Positions 25,403-34,696 of a DNA stretch of 64,000 nucleotides are shown one piece after another. The first letter of the stretch is position 1. The number at the start of each line of letters is the position of its first letter. The notes under the pieces are model-generated. The model had not been told where the DNA came from, ran no database searches, and was given only the letters and a program-made list of their open reading frames with translations. This DNA is from Rhizobium giardinii bv. giardinii H152 (GTDB taxonomy: Bacteria > Pseudomonadota > Alphaproteobacteria > Rhizobiales > Rhizobiaceae), in the NCBI RefSeq assembly GCF_000379605.1, contig NZ_KB902613.1, positions 1 through 64,000 on the forward strand, written 5' to 3'. The position numbers were made by a program, and so were the translations under genes.

Positions 25403-26566
25403 TCAGTTCTGCTCGAAAGCCCTTTGTCCCCCGATCCAGGTCGATTGAACTCGAAGCTCCGGCGTCAGGATCACGAAATCGGCGTCGGCCCCCGGCACGA
25501 GCCGCCCTTTGCGAGCGCCAATCCCAAGGACATCGGCCGGATAGCTGGAGGCCATGCGGATGGCCTCCCCGAGCGGAAGACCAAGTGTCTCGTAGACGAA
25601 ACGGATGGAGGAAATCATGTCGATATCGGCGCCGGCGAGCGTGCCGTCGGCAAGTGTCAGGCGGCCGCCGTTCCGGAACACCTCTCGTCCGTTCAAGGTA
25701 AAGCGCGTCATGTCGGTACCGATCGTCGACATCGCATCCGTCACGAGAAAGACCCAACCCGGGCACTGCTTGCCTCGGATGGCGATGCCCAATGCCGCAG
25801 GGTCGACGTGAAAGCCATCGGCGATGATGCCCGCGTGGAGCGTGCCGGTCGCCAGCGCCGCGCCGACCACGCCGGGTTCGCGATGACCGAGGCCACTCAT
25901 GGCGTTGAAGAGATGCGTGACGGCGCGTGCGCCTGATGTCGCGTAAGCGCAGGCCGTTTTGTAATCCGCATCGGTGTGGCCGAGGCTGACGACGACACCT
26001 GCGTCGGCAAGCGCCATCACCTGTTCCGGGGCGACGTTTTCCGGGGCCACTGTGACCATCAGGCACCCGAGTGCGGCCGCGCAGCTAAGCAATTCGTCGA
26101 GATCCTGGGTCTCCATCGGGCGGATCAGCGATGGATCATGCGCGCCTTTGCGGACGATCGAGAGGTGCGGGCCTTCAAGATGCAGCCCCAGGAAGCCTGG
26201 GACGCGGGCAGCCTTCGCCTCGATCCCGGCGGCAATCGCAGCGGCTGTGACCTTCGATGTGTCGGTAATCAATGTCGGCAGCAATGCCGTGGTGCCGAAC
26301 CGCGCATGGGCCGCGCAGATATCGCGAATGCCCTGGAGTGTCGGTTGCTCGTTGAACAGGACGCCGCCGCCGCCATTGACCTGCAGATCGATAAAGCCCG
26401 GCACCAGCAATTGGCCAGGGGCGTGCACCGTTTCGGCGTCGTCGATGAGGGCGTCATCCGGAAGGATGGAAAGGACCCGGCCGTCTTCGATCAGAAGCGC
26501 TGCGTGATCATGCCACTCCAGACCGTCAAAGATCCGTGCGCCGACTATCCTCCTTTTTCCGCTCAT
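25403..26566 (-). CDS. nagA: N-acetylglucosamine-6-phosphate deacetylase
   Basis: Cytoplasmic enzyme that removes acetate from GlcNAc-6-phosphate. At 387 residues it has the usual length, and the amidohydrolase features are clear: IDLQVNGGGGVLFN near residue 57, HLEGPHLS with the metal-binding glutamate, SLGHTDADY, HLFNAMSGLGHREPG, the substrate loop IADGFHVDP, and FLVTDAMS. Its ATG overlaps the stop of the SIS-domain gene (ATGA), so both are translated together. Kinase, regulator, SIS deaminase and NagA form one amino-sugar operon on the minus strand. It supplies glucosamine-6-phosphate for the SIS enzyme. Confidence 0.93.
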   Translation of the reverse strand: MSGKRRIVGARIFDGLEWHDHAALLIEDGRVLSILPDDALIDDAETVHAPGQLLVPGFIDLQVNGGGGVLFNEQPTLQGIRDICAAHARFGTTALLPTLITDTSKVTAAAIAAGIEAKAARVPGFLGLHLEGPHLSIVRKGAHDPSLIRPMETQDLDELLSCAAALGCLMVTVAPENVAPEQVMALADAGVVVSLGHTDADYKTACAYATSGARAVTHLFNAMSGLGHREPGVVGAALATGTLHAGIIADGFHVDPAALGIAIRGKQCPGWVFLVTDAMSTIGTDMTRFTLNGREVFRNGGRLTLADGTLAGADIDMISSIRFVYETLGLPLGEAIRMASSYPADVLGIGARKGRLVPGADADFVILTPELRVQSTWIGGQRAFEQN

Positions 26567-27597
26567 TTCGTCTCGGTCACTTTCTTGAGATGCGTCGGCG
26601 CGTCGGGATTGAGGCCTCGCGCGCGTGACCAGGCTTCGACGAATCCATAGAAGGGGAGGATGAGCGCCAGCGCATCGGTGATCGGATGGCCAGTCTCAAT
26701 AGAAGGTAGGGACTTGGCCTTCTCTGCTCGTCCCGAGGTGACACGGACGATAGCTCCCTTGGCTTTCAGGCTATCGGCAACGACGACCGTCGATGCCTCG
26801 GCGGCGTCGCGTGACGCCAGCGCAAGCACCGGGAATTCCACGCCGACAAGCGCCACTGGTCCGTGCAGCACTTCCGCGGCAGAAAAGGCTTCCGCATGGA
26901 CGCCGGTCGTTTCCTTGAACTTCAATGCCGCTTCACTGGCGATCGCCAAAGCCGGCCCGCGACCGAGCACATAGAGGGATGTCGCTTGATCAGCGTCGGC
27001 GGCGAAGTCCTGCCAATCGAGTTTCACGGCGTCGGCAAAGTGCCTGGGAAGATCCGCCACGGCGCGCTTCAGCGACGCATCACCTGTCCAATGGCCGAGG
27101 ATCGCGAGGCCGGCGACGATGGAGTTTACATAGGACTTGGTTGCCGCGACCGCATGTTCGGTCCCTGCAAGAATATCCAGCGGATGGCTGCAGGCATCGG
27201 CGATCGGCGAGGGCAGCGTATTCGTCAGCGCGATCGACGTGGCGCCGGCGCGGGTTGCGGCTTCAGCCATGGCGACGATGTCGGGGCTCTTGCCCGATTG
27301 CGAAATTGCGATCGCTGCACCGCGGCCAAGTTTCAGCCTGGCGCCATAGATCGACGCAAGCGACGGTCCGAGCGAGGCGACGGGCACGCCAGCGGTCAGT
27401 TCGATGGCATATTTGAGAAACAGTGCAGCATGATCCGACGAGCCGCGGGCAATCGTGACGACGAAGGCCGGATCCCTGGTGCGAAACGCTTCCCCGGCAT
27501 CAGCAAAGGCTTTCTCCGATCGCTCAAGCAGCCGGGCAGCCGCTTCGGGGATCTCGTCTATCTCGCGGCGCATATTTGTTTGCACAGTCATCTCCAT
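26563..27597 (-). CDS. SIS-domain sugar-phosphate protein, probable glucosamine-6-phosphate deaminase
   Basis: A 344-residue protein with two SIS domains. The first has ARGSSDHAALFLKY and ISQSGKSPDIV, the second GRGPALAIASEAALKFKETTG with EVLHGP. This two-SIS architecture without a glutaminase domain is that of SIS-type GlcN-6-phosphate deaminases (NagB-II) that follow NagA. I start at the ATG at 27597, with GGAG 8 nt upstream; a longer frame to 27756 lies inside the GntR gene. It overlaps nagA by 4 bp and follows the regulator by 28 bp. Its product would be fructose-6-phosphate and ammonia. Confidence 0.82.
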   Translation of the reverse strand: MEMTVQTNMRREIDEIPEAAARLLERSEKAFADAGEAFRTRDPAFVVTIARGSSDHAALFLKYAIELTAGVPVASLGPSLASIYGARLKLGRGAAIAISQSGKSPDIVAMAEAATRAGATSIALTNTLPSPIADACSHPLDILAGTEHAVAATKSYVNSIVAGLAILGHWTGDASLKRAVADLPRHFADAVKLDWQDFAADADQATSLYVLGRGPALAIASEAALKFKETTGVHAEAFSAAEVLHGPVALVGVEFPVLALASRDAAEASTVVVADSLKAKGAIVRVTSGRAEKAKSLPSIETGHPITDALALILPFYGFVEAWSRARGLNPDAPTHLKKVTETK

Positions 27598-27625
27598 TTG
27601 GAAGGCTCCACTCGAGACCATGGGC

Positions 27626-28393
27626 TCAGGTTTCTGGGATCGTGAATTCGTTGACGAAGCCGTCGGTATCGCCCCGACAGAGCGAGCAGGTAAATTCGAC
27701 CGGCCGGCCGGAATGGAGAAAGCCCACGCGCCTGACCAGGAGACCGGCGGCTCCATCCGCTACGCCAAGTACCGAGGCATCCGGCTCACGAATGGGGCTT
27801 GCAAACAGGCGTTGAATCGCGCGCACGGGCCGCGCATCTCTGTCTTGCAGCGCGGCGTAAATCGAGGTCGAGACGCTGAGCGGGTTCGCCAGGAACTCAA
27901 CTGAAACGCAGCTGCGTTCTATCGCAAACGGCAAACCCCCGGATATGCGGAGCCGGGCCAGGCGAGCGACCTTTGCGCCGGCGGAAAGGCCAAGCGCCAT
28001 CATCTCGTCCGATGATGGGCTGGTGATCTGACGCTCCAGCCATTCGGTTCGCAGGTTCGAAGCCGGCCAGAACATATCCTCGGTCGGCGGCGACGGTGCG
28101 GGCGACGCCGGTTGAGCCAGCAGGGCCAGCGAACGGGAGACGAAGGTCCCGGAGCCCCTGCGGCGCACGAGGAGGCCATCGCGTACCAGTTGGTCGATGG
28201 CTTTGCGAACGGTCACCCGGCTGACCCGCGCGGAGTCGGCGAGATCGCGCTCGGGCGACAATGCCTCTCCGCTGCCAAGCCTGCCCGACAGGATCGCCTC
28301 TTCGAGCGACCGCCGAAGTTTGTGATAGAGCGGACCCGCGCCCTCAAGATGTATGTCCGCATCGGAAACCGAAGCCGAGTGTCTAGCGCTCAT
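27626..28393 (-). CDS. GntR-family regulator with UTRA domain
   Basis: A 255-residue repressor of the HutC/NagR branch. The N-terminal winged helix is visible as PLYHKLRRSLEEAILSG, LSPERDLADSARVSRVTVRKA and LVRRRGSGTFV (residues 20-85), followed by a UTRA effector domain ending in AGLLVRRVGFLHSGRPVEF. By analogy to NagR the effector would be a phosphorylated amino sugar. It overlaps the kinase stop by 4 bp (ATGA), placing it inside the nag operon. A palindrome at 29357-29379 is a candidate target, though the ROK protein is an alternative binder. Confidence 0.9.
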   Translation of the reverse strand: MSARHSASVSDADIHLEGAGPLYHKLRRSLEEAILSGRLGSGEALSPERDLADSARVSRVTVRKAIDQLVRDGLLVRRRGSGTFVSRSLALLAQPASPAPSPPTEDMFWPASNLRTEWLERQITSPSSDEMMALGLSAGAKVARLARLRISGGLPFAIERSCVSVEFLANPLSVSTSIYAALQDRDARPVRAIQRLFASPIREPDASVLGVADGAAGLLVRRVGFLHSGRPVEFTCSLCRGDTDGFVNEFTIPET

Positions 28394-29271
28394 GCCGCAG
28401 AGCTCCGATCGTCGCCGTAGCGCGCGAGCGCGAGAGCGACTGCGCCTGTGAGGGCATCGGCTTCGGGTTCTGCGAGCCGCGATTGGTGCCGCTTGGCGAT
28501 CCAGGGACGATAAAGCGGTGCCAGGCCACCAAGGAGACAGAGCTTCTGCATCCCTTGAGCGACGAGACGGTCAAGCGCGTCATCAATCGTGACCGCGGCG
28601 GCCGCTAACAGACGCGTTGCGATGACATCGCCCTGTTCGGCATGTTGAAACACCGGCGGCGCATAGCGGCCGAAATCGCCAGGCTTTGCCAGACGCGCAA
28701 ATTCCACGATCTCGCGCGGGTCGTTGTGGAACTCCGCAAGGACGGAACTGGCGAGAGGGGAGGGAGCGTGAATGCCGTCATGAACGAGCAGGGTTTCCTG
28801 CAAGAGCGCGTGACCAATTCGGGCGCCGCTGCCAAGGTCTCCGATTGTAAAGCCCCAGCCTCCTGTATACCGCACGCTCTGCCCTTGGCGTGCGATGTAG
28901 ATCGTGCCCGTACCCAGGATCGCGACCGCGCCATCCTTGTCGCCCAGCGCGCCCTGGAGTGCGATAAGCCCGTCGGACTCGATCTGCGCTTTTGCGAACG
29001 GTAGCCGTCGCTGCACATGATGGACCGGGTCGCCAACATTGTGCCCGGCCACCCCGAGCACCGCGCATGCTTCGCAGATGCCAGCGGGATCGAGACCCGC
29101 TTCGACAAACGCGGCACGAGCCGCCTCAATTATGTTCTGGAGTGCAGTGTCAGGATCGGAAAGAATATTGGCGGCGCCGGATTTCGCGCGACCAAGAATG
29201 CGGCCATCCGGACCTGCGACCGCCGCGCGGCAACTTGTTCCACCACCATCAATTCCGATCAGAAAGGCCAT
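28390..29271 (-). CDS. N-acetylglucosamine kinase-like ATPase, BadF/BadG family
   Basis: A 293-residue sugar kinase of the ASKHA superfamily. It has the phosphate-1 loop IGIDGGGTSCRAAVAG (residues 5-20), VLGVAGHN, AILGTGTIYIARQG and GGWGFTIGDLGSGARIG, all usual for GlcNAc or glucosamine kinases. The ATG at 29271 begins MAFLIGIDGG; the frame extends 123 bp further upstream but without homology to the family. It is the first gene of the operon and makes GlcNAc-6-phosphate, the NagA substrate. Its presence implies uptake of unphosphorylated sugar by an ABC transporter rather than a phosphotransferase system. Confidence 0.88.
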   Translation of the reverse strand: MAFLIGIDGGGTSCRAAVAGPDGRILGRAKSGAANILSDPDTALQNIIEAARAAFVEAGLDPAGICEACAVLGVAGHNVGDPVHHVQRRLPFAKAQIESDGLIALQGALGDKDGAVAILGTGTIYIARQGQSVRYTGGWGFTIGDLGSGARIGHALLQETLLVHDGIHAPSPLASSVLAEFHNDPREIVEFARLAKPGDFGRYAPPVFQHAEQGDVIATRLLAAAAVTIDDALDRLVAQGMQKLCLLGGLAPLYRPWIAKRHQSRLAEPEADALTGAVALALARYGDDRSSAA

Positions 29272-29356
29272 GGGCGCCCCGCGGTTTGTGAATGCATGTT
29301 CGAGGTAGGGAAGGCCGGCTTCTATCGACGCACACCGATTTCGTCGTTGCGAATTA

Positions 29357-29379
29357 GTTTGTTCGTGCGTCGCACAAAC
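29357..29379. promoter_or_regulatory. Palindrome upstream of the amino-sugar operon
   Basis: A 23-bp inverted repeat: outer arms GTTTGT and ACAAAC, and inside them a perfect GTGCG-T-CGCAC core. It lies about 86 bp upstream of the kinase start. Read on the minus strand it begins GTTTGTGCGA, the same ten bases that begin the palindrome at 34697 ahead of the sugar ABC transporter. It is probably an operator of the GntR or ROK regulator. Confidence 0.55.
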
Positions 29380-29559
29380 AAAAAGGCGTGTCAATCAAAA
29401 TGCCGGTGCGCGGGAGCCTCCGGGTATGATTTTCGGAAACGCAGCCTATTATCTGAAGTCGATGAACGATGCCGTAGGAGGGCGACGGCTCCTATTCGCC
29501 CAGGCGGCCTTATCGCGATGCCGCCCACGCAGGCGTCGGACACGAGAGGGTGATAGTCG

Positions 29560-29996
29560 ATGTTTCAGGACGAAGTGATCTTTCGTCGGTTCCAGTCAGG
29601 GGATGCCGATGATGTATGGCATCTGCAAGAAGCACATCTGAGGCCGTCGGTGTGCGTGGTCCGGAAGGGATGTGGGAGGATGATTTACGCAATGTCGGAG
29701 ATGTGTACATCGTGTCAGGCGGAGACTTCATAGTTGCGCGTATCAGCCCCCGACTCGCTGCCATGGGTGGGTTGAAACCTGTGAAGGACGATGTCGCAGA
29801 GCTGAAGCGTATGCGGGTCGACCCCGCCTTTCAACGACGAGGGCTTGGAAGGAGGCTTCTTGGTGAACTGGAATCGCGGGCCGTGGCTCTGGGATTCAAG
29901 TGGATAAAGCTCGACAGGACAAAGATCCAGACAGGGGCTCAAAGAGTTTATGAGTTGGCTGGCTATATTGAGGGCATAGTGTTGGTTTCCCGCTGA
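29560..29996 (+). pseudogene. GNAT acetyltransferase with a frameshift
   Basis: The ATG at 29560 has a good GAGAGGG site and encodes MFQDEVIFRRFQSGDADDVW, a typical GNAT N-terminus, then the frame ends soon after. The rest of the protein lies in another frame (from about 29640), with GMWEDDLRNVGDVYIVSGGDF, and the acetyl-CoA loop RVDPAFQRRGLGRRLL. One missing base near 29640-29665 would explain it. A shorter ORF from 29616 (126 residues) can be called, but it lacks the first strand and helix. A sequencing error remains possible. Confidence 0.65.
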
Positions 29997-30028
29997 ACAA
30001 CGCTTAGCTAGAAGTGTCCCGAACGCTG

Positions 30029-30205
30029 TCATGCCACCCGCTGTTTTGCGGATAGATTGAGCGGTTTTCGGCCGGTTACGTTCGCGGCACGATCCCACAG
30101 GAAGTCGCCGGAAAAGGCGATATGCTCCCACCCGACCGGTGACAGGAGATCGTTGGAAACAATTTCGTCCCGCGAGCGCAGATGCTCAATCGCGTCAGCC
30201 TTTCC
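30029..30205 (-). pseudogene. Tail of a Tn3-family transposase
   Basis: About 55 codons on the minus strand read like the very end of a Tn3-type TnpA: AIEHLRSRDEIVSNDLL, then SPVGWEHIAFSGDFLW and GRKPLNL, ending at a TGA at 30029-30031. The rest of the transposase and the terminal repeats are not seen. The upstream junction falls at the end of the serine hydrolase gene, whose stop codon is formed inside this fragment. Confidence 0.6.
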
Positions 30206-31379
30206 GGTGGTTGTATATCGCCGTTTCGAATTCGAGGTATCCCCCCACTGACGCCGCATCGGCAAAAGGAAGGATTTGCGTAGCCCAATAGCCCCCAATC
30301 CCGCGCTTCCTGTCGATCCAGTAATAGAGATTGGCCAGACCGGCCCAGGCCAAGGATCCTGCCGACCGTCCAGTTGGGGCATCCTCTTCATTGATCATGA
30401 ATGTGAGCCCCCAGCTTTTCGGCATTCCAGGAAAGAATTCCGCGTCATTGGACAGTTTGGGGATAACTCCGGGAAGCCTCCTGATCTTCATTTCACCTAA
30501 ACCGTTCTTCTCAGCCAAAGCCACGGTTTCTGGCTTGAGGACCCGGCCATTCGGTCCGTCGCCGTCGTTCAGCCACATGCGGATGAACTTTGCGTAGTCA
30601 AGAGCCGTTGAATACAGTCCGTGACCGCCCATATGGACCTCCGGATCTTGCTCCAGCACGAAGTCGGCGAGAACGGCGAGCTTCCCGGCTTTGTCTCTTT
30701 GATGCATCGTCGCGAGGCGCGAACGCATTGATGAGGTCATGGTGAACGCCGTGTCCTGCATATCGAGCTGATCGAAAATGCGGCTCCTCATGACCTCGCC
30801 AAGCCTCGAGCCGGTGACACCCTCGACCACCTGCCCGGCCCAGTCGATATTCGATCCGTATTCCCAGCGCTCTCCCGGGTCGAACAGAAGCGGCGTTTGG
30901 AGCGCCTTCCGGGACGCGGCTATGACGCTTGGCTGGCCATGCTCCTCAGCGAGCCGATTGTAAGTCTCGTTGAAGAAATCATACCCGAAGCCTGCGGTGT
31001 GCAGCAGCAGCATGCGCGTAGTGACATCGCGCTTCGGCGGTCGCACGCGGGGTGTGCCGCCGGAATCGAAGCCCTCGATGACAAGCAGCTCTCCAATTGC
31101 TGGAGCATAATTCTTCGCGGGCGCGTCGAGGTCCAGCTTACCGTCTTCAACAAGCTGAAGACACAGCGTACCCGTTATTGCCTTCGTCGTGGAAAAGATT
31201 GCAAACACGCTATCGGTCGTCATTTCCTTGCCGCCGCTCAGGCTGCGGAAGCCTGCCGCACCCTCATAAATGTTGCCTGTTCGGTCAGTTGCGACGGCGA
31301 CGACCCCTGGAATACCTGGTTTGCTAGCTACTGCACGCGCCAACACTGCGTCTGCTTTGGATTGAAGATTGTCTGCCAT
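30195..31379 (-). CDS. Serine hydrolase of the beta-lactamase / penicillin-binding class
   Basis: A 394-residue esterase or peptidase of the class-C beta-lactamase fold. The catalytic SxxK is STTK in [13 protein letters not shown] (about residues 61-73), and a tyrosine region [10 protein letters not shown] fits the YxN motif. No signal peptide is visible, so it likely acts in the cytoplasm. The start is the ATG at 31379 with GGGAGGA 5 nt upstream; nine extra residues are possible. The last two codons and the stop overlap the Tn3 fragment, so the native C-terminus may have been replaced. It is divergent from the AraC regulator, which may control it. Confidence 0.88.
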   Translation of the reverse strand: MADNLQSKADAVLARAVASKPGIPGVVAVATDRTGNIYEGAAGFRSLSGGKEMTTDSVFAIFSTTKAITGTLCLQLVEDGKLDLDAPAKNYAPAIGELLVIEGFDSGGTPRVRPPKRDVTTRMLLLHTAGFGYDFFNETYNRLAEEHGQPSVIAASRKALQTPLLFDPGERWEYGSNIDWAGQVVEGVTGSRLGEVMRSRIFDQLDMQDTAFTMTSSMRSRLATMHQRDKAGKLAVLADFVLEQDPEVHMGGHGLYSTALDYAKFIRMWLNDGDGPNGRVLKPETVALAEKNGLGEMKIRRLPGVIPKLSNDAEFFPGMPKSWGLTFMINEEDAPTGRSAGSLAWAGLANLYYWIDRKRGIGGYWATQILPFADAASVGGYLEFETAIYNHRKG

Positions 31380-31643
31380 CCGCTTCCTCCCGAAAAACGT
31401 GCACACGCGTGCCGCGTGGCCGCGATATTTTGTTGATGTGAACCCATCGCCTCCTCGCGATGTCGTTTCTTAATAGAAGTACCGGTCAAAGATTTCTGTC
31501 TGCCATCGGAAGCGCATGTCTGAATTCGGCATAAGATTTCTCCGGCTCGAGCCGAGCGACGCCTCACGAAAGCGCCTCGCGCTATCTTTTTTTAGCCGGT
31601 CCGAATACGGTCCTCGGACGACTTTGCTTCAGGGAGGAAGCCG

Positions 31644-32819
31644 ATGTTGGAAAATGCACTTCTGCTTGATTCGAAGGGACAGCCGATCAAGCAACATCAT
31701 AAAGTCCTGTCAGAGGACTGGGATGAAATCCGGGCTTGGTCGAGCGTTGTCTATATGCCCTATCATGTGTCCGCTGTGGGCAAGGGAGCGTCGCCCGCTT
31801 CAACAATGCATTCGGCGAAGATCGGCAGGATTATTGTCACGCGCTTTGCATACGGTATCCCGGTAAACATCGGCGACTGGTCGCCGGAGAGTGGTAATGC
31901 AGTTGTTCTCACCACGATTGGTGGGAATGCGCGACACAGAATAAACGCGTCAAGTTCCGTCGAAACGCGACCCGGCCAGTCATTCATCGTCGATTGTAGT
32001 CGAACGGATTACTACGTCGATTTCGACCCTGATCACCTGCAATTAAATCTGACTATACCTCACGCAGTGCTGGAACAGACCTGCCGCGACTGGTTCGGCT
32101 TCGTGCCAGGCGACGCCTTGTGGCAATACAAAACGAGCGTGGGCGGTGAACAATCAAGCTGGTTGGCTCTTTTGCAATATGCGATGTGCTGCATCGCGGA
32201 TGCGCCGGATCGGTTGTCAAACGACCGGGTGGGCCGGCACCTCGAACAGACAATATGCATACACCTTCTCAATGAATGGGCAGCCCGTGCAGGGTTGGAC
32301 CTGGAATCGCCCTCCAATAACCTGGCACCACGCCACGTTAAGATCGCTGAACAATTCATGATGGATTATGCTCGCCAACTCCCTACAATGACTGACGTTG
32401 CGCAGGCAGTTCAAACAAGCGTTCGAACGCTGACGAATGCGTTCAAACAGTTCCGAGGATACACTCCCAGCAGCTATTTGAGGGAACAGCGTCTGCAGGG
32501 CGTTCGACGCGATTTGCAGGCAGGTTCAGGGCAAGTGACGGTGTCCCAGGTTGCTTACGCCTGGGGCTATATTAACCTTGGTGAATTCGCACGCGCATAT
32601 CGAGCGAGATTTGCAGAGTTGCCGTCAGAAACTTATGCGCAACAAACGCTAGCATCATCTGTGTGTTTGCCCGAAAAGGCATGGCAGACGGCGCTCCGCG
32701 AAGTCAAGGAAGAGACCGATCTTACGTGCTACCGGTTTTACTCTGCCGAAATTTGCGAGCAATCTACGAAGCTGATCGAGATTCAATCAGCTTGCTGCCG
32801 GTCTTCGTCGGTTTCGTAG
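31644..32819 (+). CDS. AraC-family regulator with a foreign C-terminal tail
   Basis: A 391-residue transcription factor. Residues 1-200 are an AraC ligand-binding-like region (AraC-binding-like domain type), and the two HTH motifs lie at about 250-330: PTMTDVAQAVQTSVRTLTNAF and VSQVAYAWGYINLGEFARAY. An AraC protein should end around residue 330-340. Here the frame runs on into about 45 residues including TALREVKEETDL, a Nudix-box signature, so the tail belongs to a decayed neighbour gene. The ATG has GGGAGGA upstream. It is divergent from the serine hydrolase gene, a likely target. Confidence 0.88.
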   Translation: MLENALLLDSKGQPIKQHHKVLSEDWDEIRAWSSVVYMPYHVSAVGKGASPASTMHSAKIGRIIVTRFAYGIPVNIGDWSPESGNAVVLTTIGGNARHRINASSSVETRPGQSFIVDCSRTDYYVDFDPDHLQLNLTIPHAVLEQTCRDWFGFVPGDALWQYKTSVGGEQSSWLALLQYAMCCIADAPDRLSNDRVGRHLEQTICIHLLNEWAARAGLDLESPSNNLAPRHVKIAEQFMMDYARQLPTMTDVAQAVQTSVRTLTNAFKQFRGYTPSSYLREQRLQGVRRDLQAGSGQVTVSQVAYAWGYINLGEFARAYRARFAELPSETYAQQTLASSVCLPEKAWQTALREVKEETDLTCYRFYSAEICEQSTKLIEIQSACCRSSSVS

Positions 32820-32994
32820 CACCCCCAGCGACCGTGATCATCAATCACGAACACCGCCAGTTTCGTTGGGTTTCCTTCGACGAGCATTGATCATGGTTCC
32901 GTTTGCAGGGCAGCGGCACGTGTTGCGGCACGCAAAGGCCGAATTCGTCGATCGTGAGCCGGTCCGTCACCTCCTCATAACAGAAGCCCCTTGA
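32676..32994 (+). pseudogene. Decayed Nudix hydrolase gene
   Basis: Three consecutive reading frames together spell the C-terminal two thirds of a Nudix hydrolase. The AraC frame gives TALREVKEETDL and RFYSAEICEQ; the second frame gives IYEADRDSISLLPVFVGF and INHEHRQFRWVSFDE; the third gives PFAGQRHVLRHAKAEF and REPVRHLLITEAP, then TGA at 32992. Single-base deletions near 32765 and 32886 account for both shifts. The N-terminal part and its start are gone, replaced by the AraC gene. Confidence 0.7.
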
Positions 32995-33286
32995 GGGACT
33001 CTCTAACGACATAGAGTGGGCGTTTAGGTCGGATTCCGGTCAAGGAATTCTGCCTGGCCGAGATCGAGCATTGCATCTCCCTTAGCGTTGTTTAGCGGGA
33101 AACCAGCGCTATGCCCTCTATATTCGCCGCGGGGAAGGGATGTTGCACGGATATGCCGTGATCTTTTTACGAGAAGCGGCTCGCCGGCCAGGATTAACAC
33201 ACCTTATATGATCGATGAGCCACCGAATGCGGGCTCATTGTTTAGCATGGGGTTGGCCGGGCGGCCCTTACAATCGTCGCTTCTGC
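32995..33286. other. Intergenic region with no gene seen
   Basis: About 290 bp between the Nudix remnant and the end of the ROK gene. Short frames exist but none resembles a known protein. A weak GAGCC/GGCTC hairpin at about 33219-33238 is followed by ATTGTTT. On the minus strand the ROK transcript would end somewhere here. Confidence 0.35.
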
Positions 33287-34546
33287 CTAAATCACCAGTT
33301 TGAGGTGGCTGGACAAAACCAGGCCAGCGGCGCCGCGCAGAGCGGTGTGACCTTCGCCGATGCCATTCACCGTGATGGAAATCTCCTGGTTCGGCCGTTT
33401 CCTCACCAGCCGCTCGACATGGCTCCTGACGCGCTCAGCCGCGACACCGCCGCCGCCGGCGATGTCTCCATGCAGGACATAGGAATTAAGCGAAAGGGTC
33501 TGTTGCAGGTTGAGGATCCCAAAGGCGACGTTGCGCGCATAGTGATCGAGCAGGTCATCAGCCGCCTCCGATCCTTCGGCGACCTCTTTAACGAGGCGAG
33601 CACAGGTGACACTCTCGGGGTTTGCCAGGCCCAGTCGACCCGCTTCTCGCCGCAGCCAGGGCAGGGCGGCGACAGTTTCCCAACATCCGTGCTTGCCGCA
33701 GTTGCAAAGTTCGCCATCGATCTGCACCACGGTGTGGCCGAGTTCACCTCCGGAACCGGCAAGCCCCCGATAGACGCGCCCGTCGATATAGAAGGCGCCG
33801 CCCAGAACCTCACCGGTATAGATCGCCGCGAACGTCTGCTGGCCTCGTCCCGGCCCAAACCATCGATCCCCCACAAGGAGCGCGCGCGGATGATGATCGA
33901 TGACGACAGGCAACGCGAAATGCTCCTGCAGGATATCGACCAACGGAAGGCCCGCCAGCACGGGCGCGAGATTGACGGCAAGGATAACCCCGTTGTCGCT
34001 GTCGATCATTCCTGCCGATGCGATGCCGATCCCGAACGGCGCCCGATGAGCTTGGGACAGCGTTGCGGACAAGGTGTCCTTCAAGATCTGCAGAAACACA
34101 TCTTGTTCGCCATGCGGATCGAAGTCAGCCTTGGAGAGTGCGCTGATTTCTCCGCTCAGCGTCACCAGGCATGTCTGGATCCTGCCGGGCAGGAGAAGCA
34201 CGGCGCCGAGCATCGGGGCTTCCGGATTGAAATAGATCGGACGCGCCGGCTTTCCGCCTTTGAAGTCGGAGGGTACCGCGTCGCCTTCAACGAGCAGTCC
34301 CTCTTCGATCATCGGCTGGACGATGCCCGTAATCGTGGTGCGGTTGACGCCTGCCAACCGGGCAAGTTCGGCGCGGCTCTTCGGACCATTGTCGTACAAG
34401 GCCTGCAGAACGCGCCCACGATTGATCTCGCCGAGGGTCGACTGGGAGACAAGTGTCACGTTGACGCCACCCTCGCCAGGCAGAATTTCCTTGTTGGAAG
34501 GACTGCGCTGCCCCAGTGAGTAGGATGGCTGTTTCTCGAACTTCAA
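33287..34546 (-). CDS. ROK-family transcriptional repressor
   Basis: A 419-residue repressor of the NagC/XylR type. The N-terminal winged helix is at about 57-85 (SRAELARLAGVNRTTITGIV). The ROK domain shows GIGIASAGMID, a long sugar-binding core, GELGHTVVQIDG, and the zinc motif CNCGKHGCWE. It is divergent from the sugar ABC transporter (279 bp apart), the classic arrangement for a repressor that also controls its neighbour. The start at 34546 may be somewhat early; a shorter form from about residue 28 is possible. Its ligand may be an amino sugar because the palindrome at 34697 resembles that of the nag operon. Confidence 0.9.
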   Translation of the reverse strand: MKFEKQPSYSLGQRSPSNKEILPGEGGVNVTLVSQSTLGEINRGRVLQALYDNGPKSRAELARLAGVNRTTITGIVQPMIEEGLLVEGDAVPSDFKGGKPARPIYFNPEAPMLGAVLLLPGRIQTCLVTLSGEISALSKADFDPHGEQDVFLQILKDTLSATLSQAHRAPFGIGIASAGMIDSDNGVILAVNLAPVLAGLPLVDILQEHFALPVVIDHHPRALLVGDRWFGPGRGQQTFAAIYTGEVLGGAFYIDGRVYRGLAGSGGELGHTVVQIDGELCNCGKHGCWETVAALPWLRREAGRLGLANPESVTCARLVKEVAEGSEAADDLLDHYARNVAFGILNLQQTLSLNSYVLHGDIAGGGGVAAERVRSHVERLVRKRPNQEISITVNGIGEGHTALRGAAGLVLSSHLKLVI

Positions 34547-34696
34547 CTTTTCTCTCCGATTTGCCGGCTCGTCTTTCTAACCTGTGAGCGCTTGCTCGAC
34601 CAGATGGCGCTTGTTTGCTTACCCGTGGACCCAATGGATGGCTGGTCAGGTCACGCTCGTCAGAATCCTTGTGACGACTTCTTGACAGTATCATAA

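Noticed and set aside
33215-34519. 434-residue plus-strand ORF
   Set aside because: It mirrors the ROK gene on the opposite strand; the ROK frame has clear motifs and this one has none.
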